Positions 35,199 through 45,502 of a stretch of 64,000 nt of DNA are shown piece after piece (position 1 is the first letter of the stretch; each line of letters opens with the position of its first letter). This DNA comes from Shinisaurus crocodilurus. Taxonomy: Eukaryota; Chordata; Lepidosauria; Squamata; Shinisauridae. The stretch is taken from the NCBI GenBank assembly GCA_021292165.1, contig CM037878.1:194865118-194929117 (forward strand), in the 5' to 3' direction. The notes under the pieces are model-generated. The model saw only the letters and a program-made list of their open reading frames with translations, was not told where the DNA came from and ran no database searches. The position numbers and the translations under genes are program-made.

Positions 35199-35455
35199 TG
35201 CTCCTCTTCAGGATTCCAGCCAGGATATTCCATACCATTCTCTCTACGGTCCCCTCTCCAATAGACAGACAGCATCCTGTGGCCACTGAACTTGCACAGT
35301 CCTCAGCGGGCTGCTTAAAAAGGATTTCTGTACTTCTGCAAATCTTGGGGTTCCTCCAAGCCTACGGATACCTTCTTCATGTGTGTGGATGTTACTATTT
35401 TGGCTACATAAGTATCCAGACTTGGAGAATGGAATTCACCGTTAATATGTAGCAG
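35199..35455. other. Unrecognised sequence between two DNA elements
   Basis: No coding or repeat signal seen. Confidence 0.45.
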
Positions 35456-35808
35456 CAGTGAAGAACCTCAGGCCCAGGGACCAAATCTGGCTGGCATAGG
35501 ACCAGATCTGCCCCCACTCCCGCATCATGTTCTCCAGATGGCCATGCCCACTCCCTGGACCCCACCCCCTTTCCCTATCATTCAGTAGTTTCCTGGCTTT
35601 TGTGCAGCTTTTTCCCCCTATTCTAAATGTCGAAATGCCCGTCCTAAATCTTAGTTTCTCGCACTAAGACCTTAAAGCTAATATATGCTGATCGTTTTGG
35701 CCCCACCCCTTTTGCCTTCAGCCCCACCCACCACTGGAATGTAGCCCCTAAGAGCTTCTCTGAAACAGAATCCAAAATCCTTGGGCTGAAAGAGGTTCGA
35801 CACCCCTG
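35456..35808. mobile_element. hAT-like MITE, diverged
   Basis: The left end CAGTGAAGAACCTCAGGCCC and the right end GGGCTGAAAGAGGTTCGACACCCCTG (reversed) share a GAACCTC core, giving imperfect terminal inverted repeats. Internal phrases match 17295-17445 and 18801-18965. No clear target duplication. Confidence 0.65.
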
Positions 35809-36613
35809 GTGTATAGGATACTATGAACCAGTGCATCAGGGACAATAAGATTTCTATAGCAGCCAGATGTCAATATCAAAAGTCTGAGGCCAAGATTACA
35901 GGCTACATAGTGGTTCGGTTTTTAAGTTACAGTGCCATAACCACCGCGTGTTTCTGAGGGAAGCGGGGAAAAGGGAGACACTGGGGATACATAGCTTTAA
36001 AGGAAATGCAACTTCTTACTTACATATTATTGCCATTTCAAACAAGTGCCGGTTCTATTTCAATAAAGAATACAAGAAATTCATTCTCTCTGAACATGAC
36101 ATACTTAGTTTACTATGTGATAATGCAGTCAACTGGTTACTGAGAAGTGATTTCACTCATTGTCACAGCATCAAGGGAGTTTAGGTATAACTTTAATATT
36201 TCAGATCACTTCATTTGTGGGAAAAGGCTTTCTGTAAGCCTCCTTGCTGCTCTTTCTGTAATGCTAGGCATCTCTAGCTATGCTCAGTTTGTATACTGGT
36301 ATATAAACCAAGTTATTACAAACATACCATAAGCCTCCAGTGGTCTCTCATCCCAAGAAAATCAATCCTGGGTAAATGCTGTACCTGGAATGTTTCACTG
36401 CTTGGGGAAGTGGGTGCATGTAACACTTTTATGCTGGTGCAGCAGTGTCATAGTGCTGGTCCAGGGGCGGCCAGTAGAGCATCAGAACATTGGTCTGTTG
36501 GCATGTTGTGAAAGAAATTCTGCCTGAACTATTTATTCTTTTTCTCTCTGTGTTCACATTGTTTTCTGCTAGTGCTGGACTGCTGCCTTCTACAAACTGC
36601 CTTGTAGGCATTA
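35809..36613. other. Unique-looking sequence
   Basis: Two 60-78 codon frames have no supporting signals. Nothing recognised. Confidence 0.45.
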
Positions 36614-36767
36614 ATTCTAGAGTTGGAAGGGGCCTACAAGGTGATCGAGTGCAACCCCCTGCTCAATGCAGGAAACTAGAGGAGGGGTCTCCCATCCCAA
36701 GTAATAACCAGGCCTGACCCTGCTTAGCTTTCCACACTCAGACAAGCTGAGCCAGCATGAGCCACAG
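36614..36767 (-). mobile_element. 5S rRNA-headed SINE with CR1-like tail, copy 1
   Basis: On the minus strand the head contains GTCTGAGTGTGGAAAGCTAA, GCAGGGTCAGGCCTGG and ACTTGGGATGGGAGACC. These match positions of 5S rRNA that hold the internal box A and box C promoter. After CCTCCTCTAG the sequence becomes TTTCCTGCATTGAGCAGGGG, CCTTGTAGGCCCCTTCCAAC, TCTAGAAT, which is the typical 3' end of CR1 LINEs. A polymerase III type SINE mobilised by CR1 is the simplest reading. Confidence 0.85.
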
Positions 36768-37974
36768 GCCTGTATCTGAAACGTAAGCCTTCCTGTCTCT
36801 TAGAGCAGCTTTGATTTTGATGTGGCTCTGCAGGAAAGCAGGAAGCCCAAGTAGATACTTTGCAGCCCCAGCAGAAAAGTCAAAATCCCAGTCACTGGAG
36901 CAGAAAAAAGAGTCAGTGCAGCTGGTGTCAAACCGCCTGGAAGGCGGGAGAAGGGAAATGGACAATGGTCCCAAGCCTCTGGGGTGAGGAAGCGCCAGAT
37001 GCACCAGATGCCTCGATGGGGCGCTCACGGGCAGGGCATGAGGGCAAGAGGCCTCTCCCTGTGTTATTTCCCAGGGACTGCTATTCGGAGCCATGCTGCC
37101 TCTGAACTTGGGCACAGCGGGAAGCTGTGAGGTCACTGAGAGCCCTCTCCCCCCCATGAATGTTACTAACTCCCTTAGAAAGCAAAATGCCCTCCGTGGG
37201 CCTTGAACCCGTAGCCTTGGGATAGTTAGGAAGGGGCCCCTCCCCACACTGAGCCACCAGGACCATCGTGGGGTACATCTCCAGGATCGTGTGGTGGTGC
37301 CCCTCGGGAGGGCAACATTTCTGGACCTCCCAAGCCATTATGCATCTGTCGGGGTATTGTGCTACTGACTGGGACTTATGGAAGTAGCCATCCAAATCAG
37401 GCATGCAGAACCGACCCACGAGGCTCGCCAATCTGGCCTGCAGAGCCTCCTGCAGTTCCTCCAGGGCTTAGATTATAAGTAGAAACCATAGTTGTAGTCA
37501 GAGGCCAGGTCCGCATGACACTTTAAGCCCACAGACAGAGGCTCTGTAGATGCCCCAGGCGGCCCCGGCTGTGCCCAGCTAATGAGTGAGCACAGTGGGG
37601 GTTTGGGGGCACCGCCTCTCCCCTCTCCCCCCCCCTCAGTCCTCCCACTGGTATCCCAGGGGACACTGCATGGGAGCACTGAGAGGAGTGGAGCAGGGAT
37701 GACAGCTGCCGAAACTTTCCACACCCCGTGGTCACGAGCAATCCCGCTCTCCCAGCATTGGCATGAGCATGGGGCGGGGAAGACAGACTGTGTGGGGGGT
37801 GACGGGTCACCTAACACCAGGCTTGGAAACCCAGCACGAGCCGTGCTGCGGCCGAGCAATGGGGAGGGGGCAGGGGGGTGGGCAGGGGGTCATTCCGCAC
37901 CCAGCCTCCCCCCAGGGTGACCAAGGGGAATCCCCTCCCCTTGCTGTGCGTGGCTGCCGCTTCGGCCGCACAGA
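36768..37974. other. GC-richer sequence, no confident exon
   Basis: Overlapping chance frames run on both strands. Near 37185-37262 the minus strand has weak box A and box B resemblance (TGGCTCAGTGTGG and GGGTTCAAGGCCC) but the arms do not pair as a tRNA. Possible upstream exons of the gene ending at 38368 are not identifiable. Confidence 0.4.
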
Positions 37975-38230
37975 ACAAAGGGAAGTCCCGAGCAGCCCGG
38001 CTGGCGCTGTGTATCCTCAGCAAGAAGTGCAGTGCTGGGCAGCACAGCCCCCTTCCCCCCCGCCCTCACCCCTGCAACGGTGGGGGGGGAGGGGGAGGCC
38101 ATTGGCATCATAGAAGCCAGTCATCAAAAGGCCAGATGAACGGCTGCCACCGAGGGTATGAAAATGTAGAGCGTGACATTGTCAGGCCACCTGAAGAAGT
38201 TCCGTGGCTAGAAGCTGGGAGGAAGACCCC
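37975..38230 (+). CDS. Candidate penultimate exon of an unidentified gene
   Basis: The frame that ends at the donor CCC/GTGGGT (38231) carries a coding-looking stretch, RGYENVERDIVRPPEEVPWL, then EAGRKTP. Upstream in the same frame lie NKGKSRAARLALCILSKKC and a Gly-rich linker from G runs. A possible acceptor ends CGGCCGCACAG at 37974; the true 5' edge is uncertain, and the frame stays open back to 37878. Two bases are left over at the donor, exactly what the next exon needs. I do not recognise the protein. The evidence is reading frame, splice phase and residue character, not homology. Confidence 0.4.
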
Positions 38231-38307
38231 GTGGGTATGGCCTGAGCAATATTATTATATTTGTGGAAACTTTACTCCCTTATAACCTGTCTCTGGATTC
38301 TTTCCAG

Positions 38308-38800
38308 GCTAAATGAAGAGAAGGGTTTGAAACAGCTGCGGAGAATTGAAAAGGACTTAAGCAAGTGATGCTGTGCCTTGGGGGGCGGTTGGGAGGGAGC
38401 TGCTGCGGCAGCGGCCTCTGTTTGACCAGCTGGGGACCCAACTGGGGACCCAAGGCTGGAGAACACTGGTCTAGGATGTGGACACTTTAAAAAATGGCCT
38501 CTTCTGTTCTGTGTCCTGTTTGGGGTTGAGGGCTTGGATCTTTGCCGCCGTCTCCAAATGTCAAATGCCTCATCGTTCATCACAGAGGCCTCTTGCATCT
38601 TAGGCACAGTATAAACAAGCAACCAAATATTTTCTAGCAAGAAGAGAACCAAGGCAGGCATATTTCTTGCTTGAATATCTGTGTTATTGTTTGCAAGCTG
38701 CTATCGGGCAATCGGGGGCCTTCATAGGGTTTCCTACACTTTGTAAAAATAATGCTGTTGCTGTTTTTAAAAAGTCAATAAAAAGTTACACTATTTATGA
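38308..38800 (+). CDS. Candidate terminal exon and 3' UTR, unidentified gene
   Basis: After the acceptor GGATTCTTTCCAG a single G completes a codon with the CC left by the previous exon, giving Pro. The frame continues LNEEKGLKQLRRIEKDLSK to a TGA at 38366-38368. This Lys/Glu-rich, helix-like C-terminus looks coding. The intron would be 77 bp (38231-38307), short but acceptable for a vertebrate. An AATAAA lies at 38777-38782, giving a 3' UTR of about 430 bp that contains an hAT MITE scrap (about 38420-38475). The gene would end here on the + strand, with its earlier exons not identified upstream. A retained pseudogene fragment is the main alternative. Confidence 0.45.
38777..38782 (+). terminator. 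Candidate polyadenylation signal AATAAA
   Basis: A canonical AATAAA sits about 410 bases after the candidate TGA and is followed by a GT-rich stretch (GAGTTGGTAATGTATTTG). The position fits the candidate terminal exon. Confidence 0.45.
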
Positions 38801-38917
38801 GTTGGTAATGTATTTGAGCTTGAACTGGTGAAGGTATTGCGAGTGGGTGGACAGGCAGGAGGAGAGAAGTGTTAGCCTTGATTTGTGAAAATGGGGGTCT
38901 TACACGTTTATATGAAA

Positions 38918-38977
<60 letters not shown>
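38918..38977. repeat. (TG)n(AG)n microsatellite, left half
   Basis: Eight TG units then about twenty AG units with one interruption. The AG array resumes on the far side of the CR1 element at 39588. Confidence 0.95.
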
Positions 38978-39583
38978 ATAATAGAATCATAGAAAAGTAG
39001 AGTTGGAAGGGGCCTACAAGGCCATCGAGTCCAACCCCCTGCTCAGTGCAGGAATCCAGGTCAAAGCATCCCTGACAGATGGCTGTCCAGCTGCACCTTG
39101 AATGCCTCCAGATTGGGAGAGCCTACCACCTCCCTAGGTAGTTGGTTCCATTGTCTTATTGCTGTGACAGTCAGGATTTTTCCCCTGATGTTAGGTCCTG
39201 CAAACTGGGATGATCGAGAAGAGATCCTGGCCCTCCTCTGTGTGACAACCCTTCAAGTACTGGAAGAGTGCGATCATATGTCCCCTCAGTCTCCTCTTCT
39301 GAAGGCTAAACATGCCCAGTTCTTTCAGTCTCTCCTCATCGGGCCTTGTTTCCAGTCCCTTTATCATCCTTGTTGCCCGCCTCTGAACCCTCTCCAGTTT
39401 GTCTACGTCCTTCTTAAAGTGTGGTGCCCAGAACTGGACGCAGTACTCAAGATGAGGCCTAACCAGTGCCGAGTAAAGGGGAATTATCACTTCACGCGAT
39501 TTGGAAGCTATACTTCTATCAATGCAGCCCAAAATAGCATTTGCCTTCTTTGCAGCCACATCGCATTGCTGGCTCATATTCAT

Positions 39584-39587
<4 letters not shown>
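38978..39587 (-). mobile_element. CR1 LINE, 3' end, inserted into an AG microsatellite
   Basis: The + strand starts with the CR1 3' signature AATCATAGAA...GTAGAGTTGG, then CATCGAGTCCAACCCCCTGC. The minus frame 39583-39191 gives a 130-residue C-terminal reverse transcriptase piece, with [31 protein letters not shown] and [11 protein letters not shown], as in CR1 ORF2. It is 5'-truncated and carries an internal deletion near 39180-39205 that removes the usual stretch between the ATG/GTTAGG region and CTGGGATGATCG. AG runs on both sides show the insertion site. Confidence 0.93.

Positions 39588-39628
<41 letters not shown>
39588..39628. repeat. (AG)n microsatellite, right half
   Basis: About twenty perfect GA units directly abut the 5'-truncated end of the CR1 copy. 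Confidence 0.95.
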
Positions 39629-39634
<6 letters not shown>

Positions 39635-41385
39635 AGCTGACTTCCTCCTTTTCTACCTTCCCTCTCCCCCTGCCCCCCCTTTATGGTAGTTGGGAGGGGG
39701 ATGACACAGGCAGAGTATTTTGGGAAATGAATATAGCCCTCCCCTCCATGGCCTTCCAAAAATTCCGAGCAAATTAGATTGTGCCTTTGAGTTTGGGTTT
39801 GGAGGGGACGAAGAGGGCAAGACATTTTTATTGCTACAAAAAGACTTCTGGTGCCTTCAATATGAGACCCTTAAACATCATGGTTTCTACCTTTGTGAGT
39901 TCTGAAACCCCACAAGAACTCTTCTTTTGTGAGTGTGCTGCCTGTAACAGATTAAGGCTGCAATCCTGCACACACTTACTTTGGAGTAAAACCTGTTGGG
40001 TCGAATTGTATTGTAATGTAGCTAAACCCTCCCTCCCGTGGAATGCAGTGCATCCTCATTTTAGGGAAGAGCCACTTTGTGTGTGAACCCCCAACATTTT
40101 TAATAGATCCTTCAAAAAATGCCTCTTGGAGCCCTGCGTCCAAGCTCTGGGGCCAGTCGGGTTTACAAAGGTACTGAGCTAAGAATAAAGGAAGAACCGT
40201 GCTGGATCAGACCAAACGTCCATCGAGTCCAGTGCCTGGTTTGCAATGATTTGATCTTGGTACCTAGGAATTAAAAATGTCCCCTCATCTACCCGGCCCC
40301 ACTTTGTACAAGGTTCTGGTCTCTTAAGAATTGGGAAATTATTTTTCAGCTGTGTGTAAACTTAGTAGGACTACTTTACACCTTTTGTGTTTGCTTTGTG
40401 GAGGCTTCTCCCCCCTCCCTTTGAAGCACTTTGGTACAGTTAGTTTTGTGTGAGAGACACTGGAGGAGAGTGACTGGAAGTTGTGAGGAAGTGATGTGTG
40501 TGGGGGGAGTTCTGTAAGTGTCCGGACTGGTGCCCCAGGACCGCTGTGTGTGAGTACATGCAAAAGGGAGTTTTATCCTCTGTCCACTGAAAGTTCCATC
40601 GGATCCTCACAAACATGTTTTCAGGCTGGGTCTTCTCTTTTCCATCATGCAGAAAGCCAAAGAGGTCAGAGAAATGGTCCCTCACACTTCAGAACCAGAC
40701 CCCAAACCTCCGACTCTGTACATCAGGGGCCCCCAACGTGGTACCCGCAAAGCTCTTTACCTCCCTGCCCCCTTCTAGCCGGAGCATTCGGCAGAACCTT
40801 TGGCCAATTCTATTTAAGTATATACTAAGAAACATCATCCTTTGTACGAAGCGGCTGCACTGTAACTTTCAAATAGGAGGCTGCAGAATAATATATTACG
40901 ATGTTTAGAAAGTGTAAACAGCCTTCAGGATATTCTAAAGAGAGTTGTTGCCCTTAAAGTCTCTCATAGCCTTGCTACAGAGAAAGGAGAACAGCAAAAA
41001 GGAAGGCGCGAGAGAATGATTTGGATGCTGATTTATTCAAAGTATTCATATACTGCTTTTCAGACTGAACTCACCAAGCAGTTTACATGAAATTATTAAA
41101 ACAATAAAATCAATACAATTATGCAATCAAACAAAAAAGAAAAGCAATTATTTGTCTTGGAGAAGTTGATTCTGGTTCTCCTCTCCTCAGAGCAAGATGG
41201 GAGTCTGCATGCCAGTGTGCCACCCTCCAGTGGAACTTGGAAACTGGGGCAGGGCTACGGTGCCCATGAAATCCACACACAGAATCCCCACACCTGCTGA
41301 CATTCACAGAAGACTAGACCCATCCACGGCCATTCTATTCCAGGCAAAATTCTGTGGGGCACCTTTGATGCATTGCTCATAGAAC
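39629..41385. other. Mixed sequence with small repeat fragments
   Basis: There is a MITE core at 39955-40010 (CTGCAATCCTGCACACACTTACTT), a CR1/L3 tail scrap at 40190-40245, the left end of an hAT MITE at 40725-40765 (CATCAGGGGCCCCCAACGTGG) and an L2-like tail scrap at 41030-41110. A possible exon-like frame after TGTTTTCAG at 40622 (MQKAKEVREMVPH) has no donor and runs into the MITE. Confidence 0.4.
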
Positions 41386-42005
41386 AGGGAAATCAAAGAA
41401 TTGTAGAGGAAGAAGGGGTCATTGAGATCATCACGGACAACCCCCTGCTCCGTGCAGGAATCCAGTCTCAAGCATCCAGTCTCAAGATGGTTGTCCAGAC
41501 TCTGCCTGAAGACCGCCAGCGACAGAGAGCCCACCACCTCCACAGGCAGTTGGTTCCCTTCTCTGACTGCTGCGACGGTTAGGATGTTATTCCTGAAGTT
41601 CAGCCGAAATTTGCCTTCCTGTAACTTAGGCCCCTATCTCGTGTCTTCAATGACAGAGGGCACGTTGCGGCCTCTTCTCTGTGACAACCCTTTAGGTACT
41701 TGGAAAGCGCTATCAGACCCCCTCGGTCTTCTCTTCTGGAGGCTAAACATACCCCGTTCCATCCATCTTTCCTCATAGGACTAAGTTTCTAGTCTCCCGA
41801 TTATCTTTGTTGCCCTTCTCCAAGCTCATTCCAATTTAGATGAATCCTTCTTCAAGCATGGGGATCAAACCAGGACACAGTATTCAAGGTGCGCTCTGAC
41901 TAGAGCAGAGGACAGTGGAACCATCACTTCCCGTAATTTTGTAATTATGCTTCCATTAATGCAACCTAAAATTGCATTTGCCTTCTTTGCAGAGCACTTG
42001 ATACT
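41386..42005 (-). mobile_element. CR1 LINE, 3' end, older copy
   Basis: The order matches the younger copy at 38978-39587: GACAACCCCCTGCTCCGTGC, GCCCACCACCTCC, GTTGGTTCCCTTCTC, CTCTGTGACAACCCTTTAGG, then minus-strand [15 protein letters not shown] and HLEYCV. Numerous frame breaks; the region deleted in the younger copy is present here. Confidence 0.88.
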
Positions 42006-42165
42006 CCTCCTTTGCTGTCTTAGCTTCCACACTGCCTGTCCTCGAGCAGCAGCCTCTGAGGACTCGCCAATTTCAGAAGACCTCTCAGAGCCTCGACTGG
42101 CACACCCCACCCCCGGGGACTTGCGACTCCTCCTGCCCTAGAAGAAATGGCTTAGGCTGCCTGGA
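42006..42165. other. GC-rich linker before duplication A
   Basis: Joins the CR1 copy to the first duplicated unit. Nothing else recognised. Confidence 0.4.
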
Positions 42166-42517
42166 CATCCCACTGGTTGCTCTCCCATGGTGGTTTCTGG
42201 AGGTGTCCCCTCTTCTCCTCTGTGCCCCATTGATCTGCCTCTTAAGGGCACCATCTCTGTGTCTGGTTGAGTCTGCAAGTGGGCAGAGAGCACTCCTAGT
42301 GGTGGGTGATCCCCACACACCCACTGGGAACAAAACATACCCGAGTAGTGAAAAAGGCTACCTCACGAGCCCTGCCGCTTATTCAAATGGGACAGATGGT
42401 TAACTCCACCCCTGTCGGATGTCTGACTCCAATCCCAGATGTCATACCTCCGGAGGTCCTGCCCCGGATGGAGGGATCACTCGTTATGCAACCGTGGACC
42501 CATACGCTGAGGGTTTA

Positions 42518-42934
42518 GGCTAGGGACGCCGGAGGAAACCGAAATGGACTCAAATTAGTTCGAATTTCAAGAATCTGACCCACGGATTCTGCACCAGACT
42601 GTCTGTCTCTTCCAGACTGGTGGGGATTCCGTTGAGAGGACTAGTTTTTTTACCTTCCGTAATTTGGCACAAATTTTGTCGTACAAAAATATGGAAAATA
42701 AAAGAAGAAACACCCACCAAAAATGCACATTTCCCCTATAGGCTAAATCATACAAATACACGTTAGTGTATGTTGGGGTGGGTGGGCATTTTTGGGGAAT
42801 TTGTGAATTTGCGTACGAATGTATTCGCGCAAAATCCGATTCCGTCAGTGCGCGGACGATGCAACAAAAGCTGCCTAAACATCTGCAAAATGTAGATGGA
42901 ATGGATTTTACAATCTCCGTACATCCCTAATTAG
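42518..42934. repeat. AT-rich TAGGGA-type element within unit A copy 1
   Basis: Runs from GGCTAGGGACGCCGGAGG to CCGTACATCCCTAATT, with short complementary CTAGGGA / TCCCTA ends and spaced ACGAAAAT/GCACAAA words inside. Counterpart at 44865-45268. Confidence 0.5.
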
Positions 42935-43002
42935 ACCCCCGCCGTACATGTGTGGGACTGGAAGTGACTACACAGGGGTCATTTTCAACACCATGCTCAG
43001 AA

Positions 43003-43166
43003 GTCTGTGGCTCACGCTGGATGAGCTCATCTGAGTGTAGAAAGCTAAGCAGGGTCAGGCCTGGTTAATACTTGGATGGGAGACCCCTCCTCTAGTTTCC
43101 TGCATTGAGCAGGGGATTGGACTCGATGGCCTTGTAGGCTTCTTCCAACTCTATGACCTATGAATC
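43003..43166 (+). mobile_element. 5S rRNA-headed SINE with CR1-like tail, copy 2
   Basis: GAAAGCTAAGCAGGGTCAGG, CCTGGTTAATACTTGGATGG and GAGACC match the 5S rRNA internal promoter region. They are followed by TTTCCTGCATTGAGCAGGGG, GGACTCGATGGCCTTGTAGG and CTTCCAACTCTATGACC as in CR1 tails. The first part (GTCTGTGGCTCACGCTGG) may be the diverged 5S 5' end. Confidence 0.88.
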
Positions 43167-43999
43167 TCTGAAGGTCCTACTCCGGATGGAAGGATCACCT
43201 GATGGGGTCATGTGACCCGTCCACAAACTCATCATGCCACCATGAACCAATAGAGAGAGGTTTCAGACAACTGCTTTTGATGGGGGAACAAAGGACCCCA
43301 CATAAAAACTAGTTTTCTGCAGAAAAAGAAGGGGGAAAGGCAGTCCTGCTAAAGATGATGAACCTAAAACTCTCTCTCAAGAAAACGGAACCTGCTCTTT
43401 TCTTTCTCCCTAAACTTCTTTCTGTGTTGATTAGTGCCTAAGTATCATCTACATCTCAAAGGGAGATCTGTGATACAAAGCCCACATTAAAAAATTGGGG
43501 AAACAACGTTCATGTAATTTATTTCAAGTCTCGCAAGAACGCTCTGGGCCAATCCAGGAAGGGTTGGAAATGAACCTGGTGGGGTGCTTTCTTTCCCTGT
43601 ATAGAGCAGCTGTCTAAAACCTCTTCGTGTTTGGCCACAATGGCATGAGTTCATACTGGGGGGTAACATGAGCCCCTCACGTTTCCCCTCCATCCGGGGC
43701 AGGACCTCTGGATCTGGGACTTCCAGGGATGGTATTGCATATGAATCCTGTGTGGTTACTTCCAGCACCCCACATGTATGGCAGGGGATATAAACCGTCT
43801 TCATATGGGTCCATCTCAGCTTGACGAGTCCCTAGAGGGCTCAAATGACCCCCATCCGGTTGATGCCTTCATCTGGAAAGGGCATCTGGAGGTGGGACTT
43901 CCAGGGGATGGGGTGGGACTTCTGCCAGTAGCGGGGCTAAACCATCTGTCACATTTGAATAAGGGGCAGGGCTCAGAGTTAAATGTGAGGTAGCGTTTT

Positions 44000-44236
44000 T
44001 CAATACTCACTTGACCTTGGCTCTCCATCTCCCACAGCAGGCTCACCAAAGTCCAAGTCGAAGCACCTTTCCTTGTGCTTCACGGGGCTCCAGTCCAGGA
44101 GGGATGATGGAGAAGATGTTCCTACGACTGGATACAAAGAGGGTCTTTTGCTTCTCAATTCCCGCCCTGAAGCAATATTAGGCATGGGCAGGTCCTGACA
44201 CGGCAGGAGGCCTCTGGGAAGGGGTCTGCACACCAT
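44000..44236 (-). pseudogene. Exon-like block in unit A copy 1, unidentified
   Basis: A minus-strand frame contains GRELRSKRPSLYP, SSLLDWSPVKHKERCFDLDF and GEPAVGDGE, and meets a strong donor CAA/GTGAGT at 44011/44010. The same peptide occurs in copy 2 with an in-frame 3 bp indel. No acceptor or start is clear and I do not recognise the family. It may be a decayed exon. Confidence 0.3.
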
Positions 44237-44252
44237 GTTCAGTGCATGTTCT

Positions 44253-44511
44253 AGGCCTCACTAATCAACACAAGGTACGCTTTGGACAAAGCGGGAAGCA
44301 AGGCTGGACCTTTGAGAGTGCACTGTATGAGATGCTGACTGGAAGGTTCTCCCCTGAGCAGTGTTCTTTCTGGTGAGGGACCACAGCCATCTGAGGCCTT
44401 CACACGGCTGGCAGGGCCTCTGAGGACGCTTCAGTATCAGCTTGCCTCTCACTTGAGCAGGTGCCCTAGATCTCCCTCCAGCCCTACAAGAGATGCCCAG
44501 GCAGTGTGAGC
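44253..44511. other. Spacer between the two A units
   Basis: Non-duplicated GC-rich sequence. Parts weakly resemble the sequence following copy 2 (GGCAAGGCTGG, GTGGAAGG), so the original unit may have been longer. Confidence 0.45.
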
Positions 44512-45338
44512 CATCCCAGTAGTTGCTCTCCCCTCCTGGATTCTGGAGTTCTAACCCCTTCTCCTCTGTGCCCCATTGATCTGCCTCTTAAGGGCACCAT
44601 CTCTGTGTCTGGTTGAGCCTCCAAGTGGGCAGAGAGCGCTCCTAGTGGTGGGTGATCCCCACACACCCACTGGGAACAAAACATACCCGAGTAGTGAAAA
44701 AGGCTACCTCACGAGCCCTGCTGCTTATTCAAATGGGACAGATGGTTAACTCCACCCCTGTCGGATGTCCGACTCCAATCCCGGATGTCCTACCTCCAGA
44801 GGTCCTGCCCCAGATGGAGGGATCACTCGTCATGCAACCGTGGACCCATACGCTGAGGGTTTAGGCTAGGGACGCCGGAGGAAACCGAAATGGACTCAAA
44901 TTAGTTCGAATTTCAAGAATCTGACCCACGGATTCTGCACCAGACTGTCTGTCTCTTCCAGACTGGTGGGGATTCCGTTGAGGACTGGTTTTTTTACCTT
45001 CCGTAATTTGGCACAAATTTTGTCGTACGAAAATACAGAAAATAAAAGAAGAAACACCCACCAAAAATGCACATTTCCCTTATAGGCTAAATCATACAAA
45101 TACACGTTGGGGGAGGTGGTGGGCATTTTGGGGGAATTTGTGAATTTGCGTACGAATGCATTTGCGCAAAATCCGATTCCATCAGTGCGTGGATGATGCA
45201 ACAAAAGCTGCCTGAACATCTGCAAAATGTAGACGGAATGGATTTTACAATCTCTGTACATCCCTAAAAGACCCCCACCGTACATGTGTGGGACTGGAAG
45301 TGACTACACGGGGGTCATTTCCAACACCATGCTCAGAA

Positions 45339-45502
45339 GTCTGTGGCTCACGCTGGATGACCTTGTCTGAGCGTGGAAAGCTAAGCAGGGTCAGGCCTGG
45401 TTATTACTTGGATGGGAGACCCCTCCTCTAGTTTCCTGCATTGAGCAGGGGGTTGGACTTGATGGCCTTGTAGGCTCCTTCCAACTCTATGACCTATGAA
45501 TC
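45339..45502 (+). mobile_element. 5S rRNA-headed SINE with CR1-like tail, copy 3
   Basis: Same structure as 43003-43166: GAAAGCTAAGCAGGGTCAGG, TTATTACTTGGATGGGAGAC, then the CR1-like tail GAGCAGGGGGTTGGACTTG. This copy arose by duplication of unit A, not by its own insertion. Confidence 0.88.

Larger units (their letters stand above)
42166..44252. repeat. Tandem duplication unit A, copy 1 (about 2.09 kb)
   Basis: Matches 44512-46588 nearly base for base, from CATCCCACTGGTTGCTCTCC through TCTGCACACCATGTTCAGTG, with an offset of about 2.34 kb. Contents in order: an AT-rich TAGGGA-type repeat (42518-42934), a 5S-headed SINE (43003-43166), and a minus-strand exon-like block (44011-44236). The shared insertions prove the duplication came after them. 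Confidence 0.93.

Noticed and set aside
37185..37262. tRNA-like box A and box B on the minus strand
   Set aside because: The arms do not form an acceptor or T stem, so it is neither a tRNA gene nor a clear SINE head.
39191..39583. Host protein-coding gene from a clean 130-codon frame
   Set aside because: The peptide is the C-terminal part of CR1 reverse transcriptase and ends at the element's truncated 5' edge.
40622..40735. Exon-like frame after TGTTTTCAG with MQKAKEVREMVPH
   Set aside because: No donor before it enters an hAT MITE fragment, and no partner exon in phase.
43013..43085. 5S rRNA gene
   Set aside because: Only part of the 5S sequence is present, it is joined to a CR1 tail, and the same chimera recurs. 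It is a SINE, not an rRNA gene.
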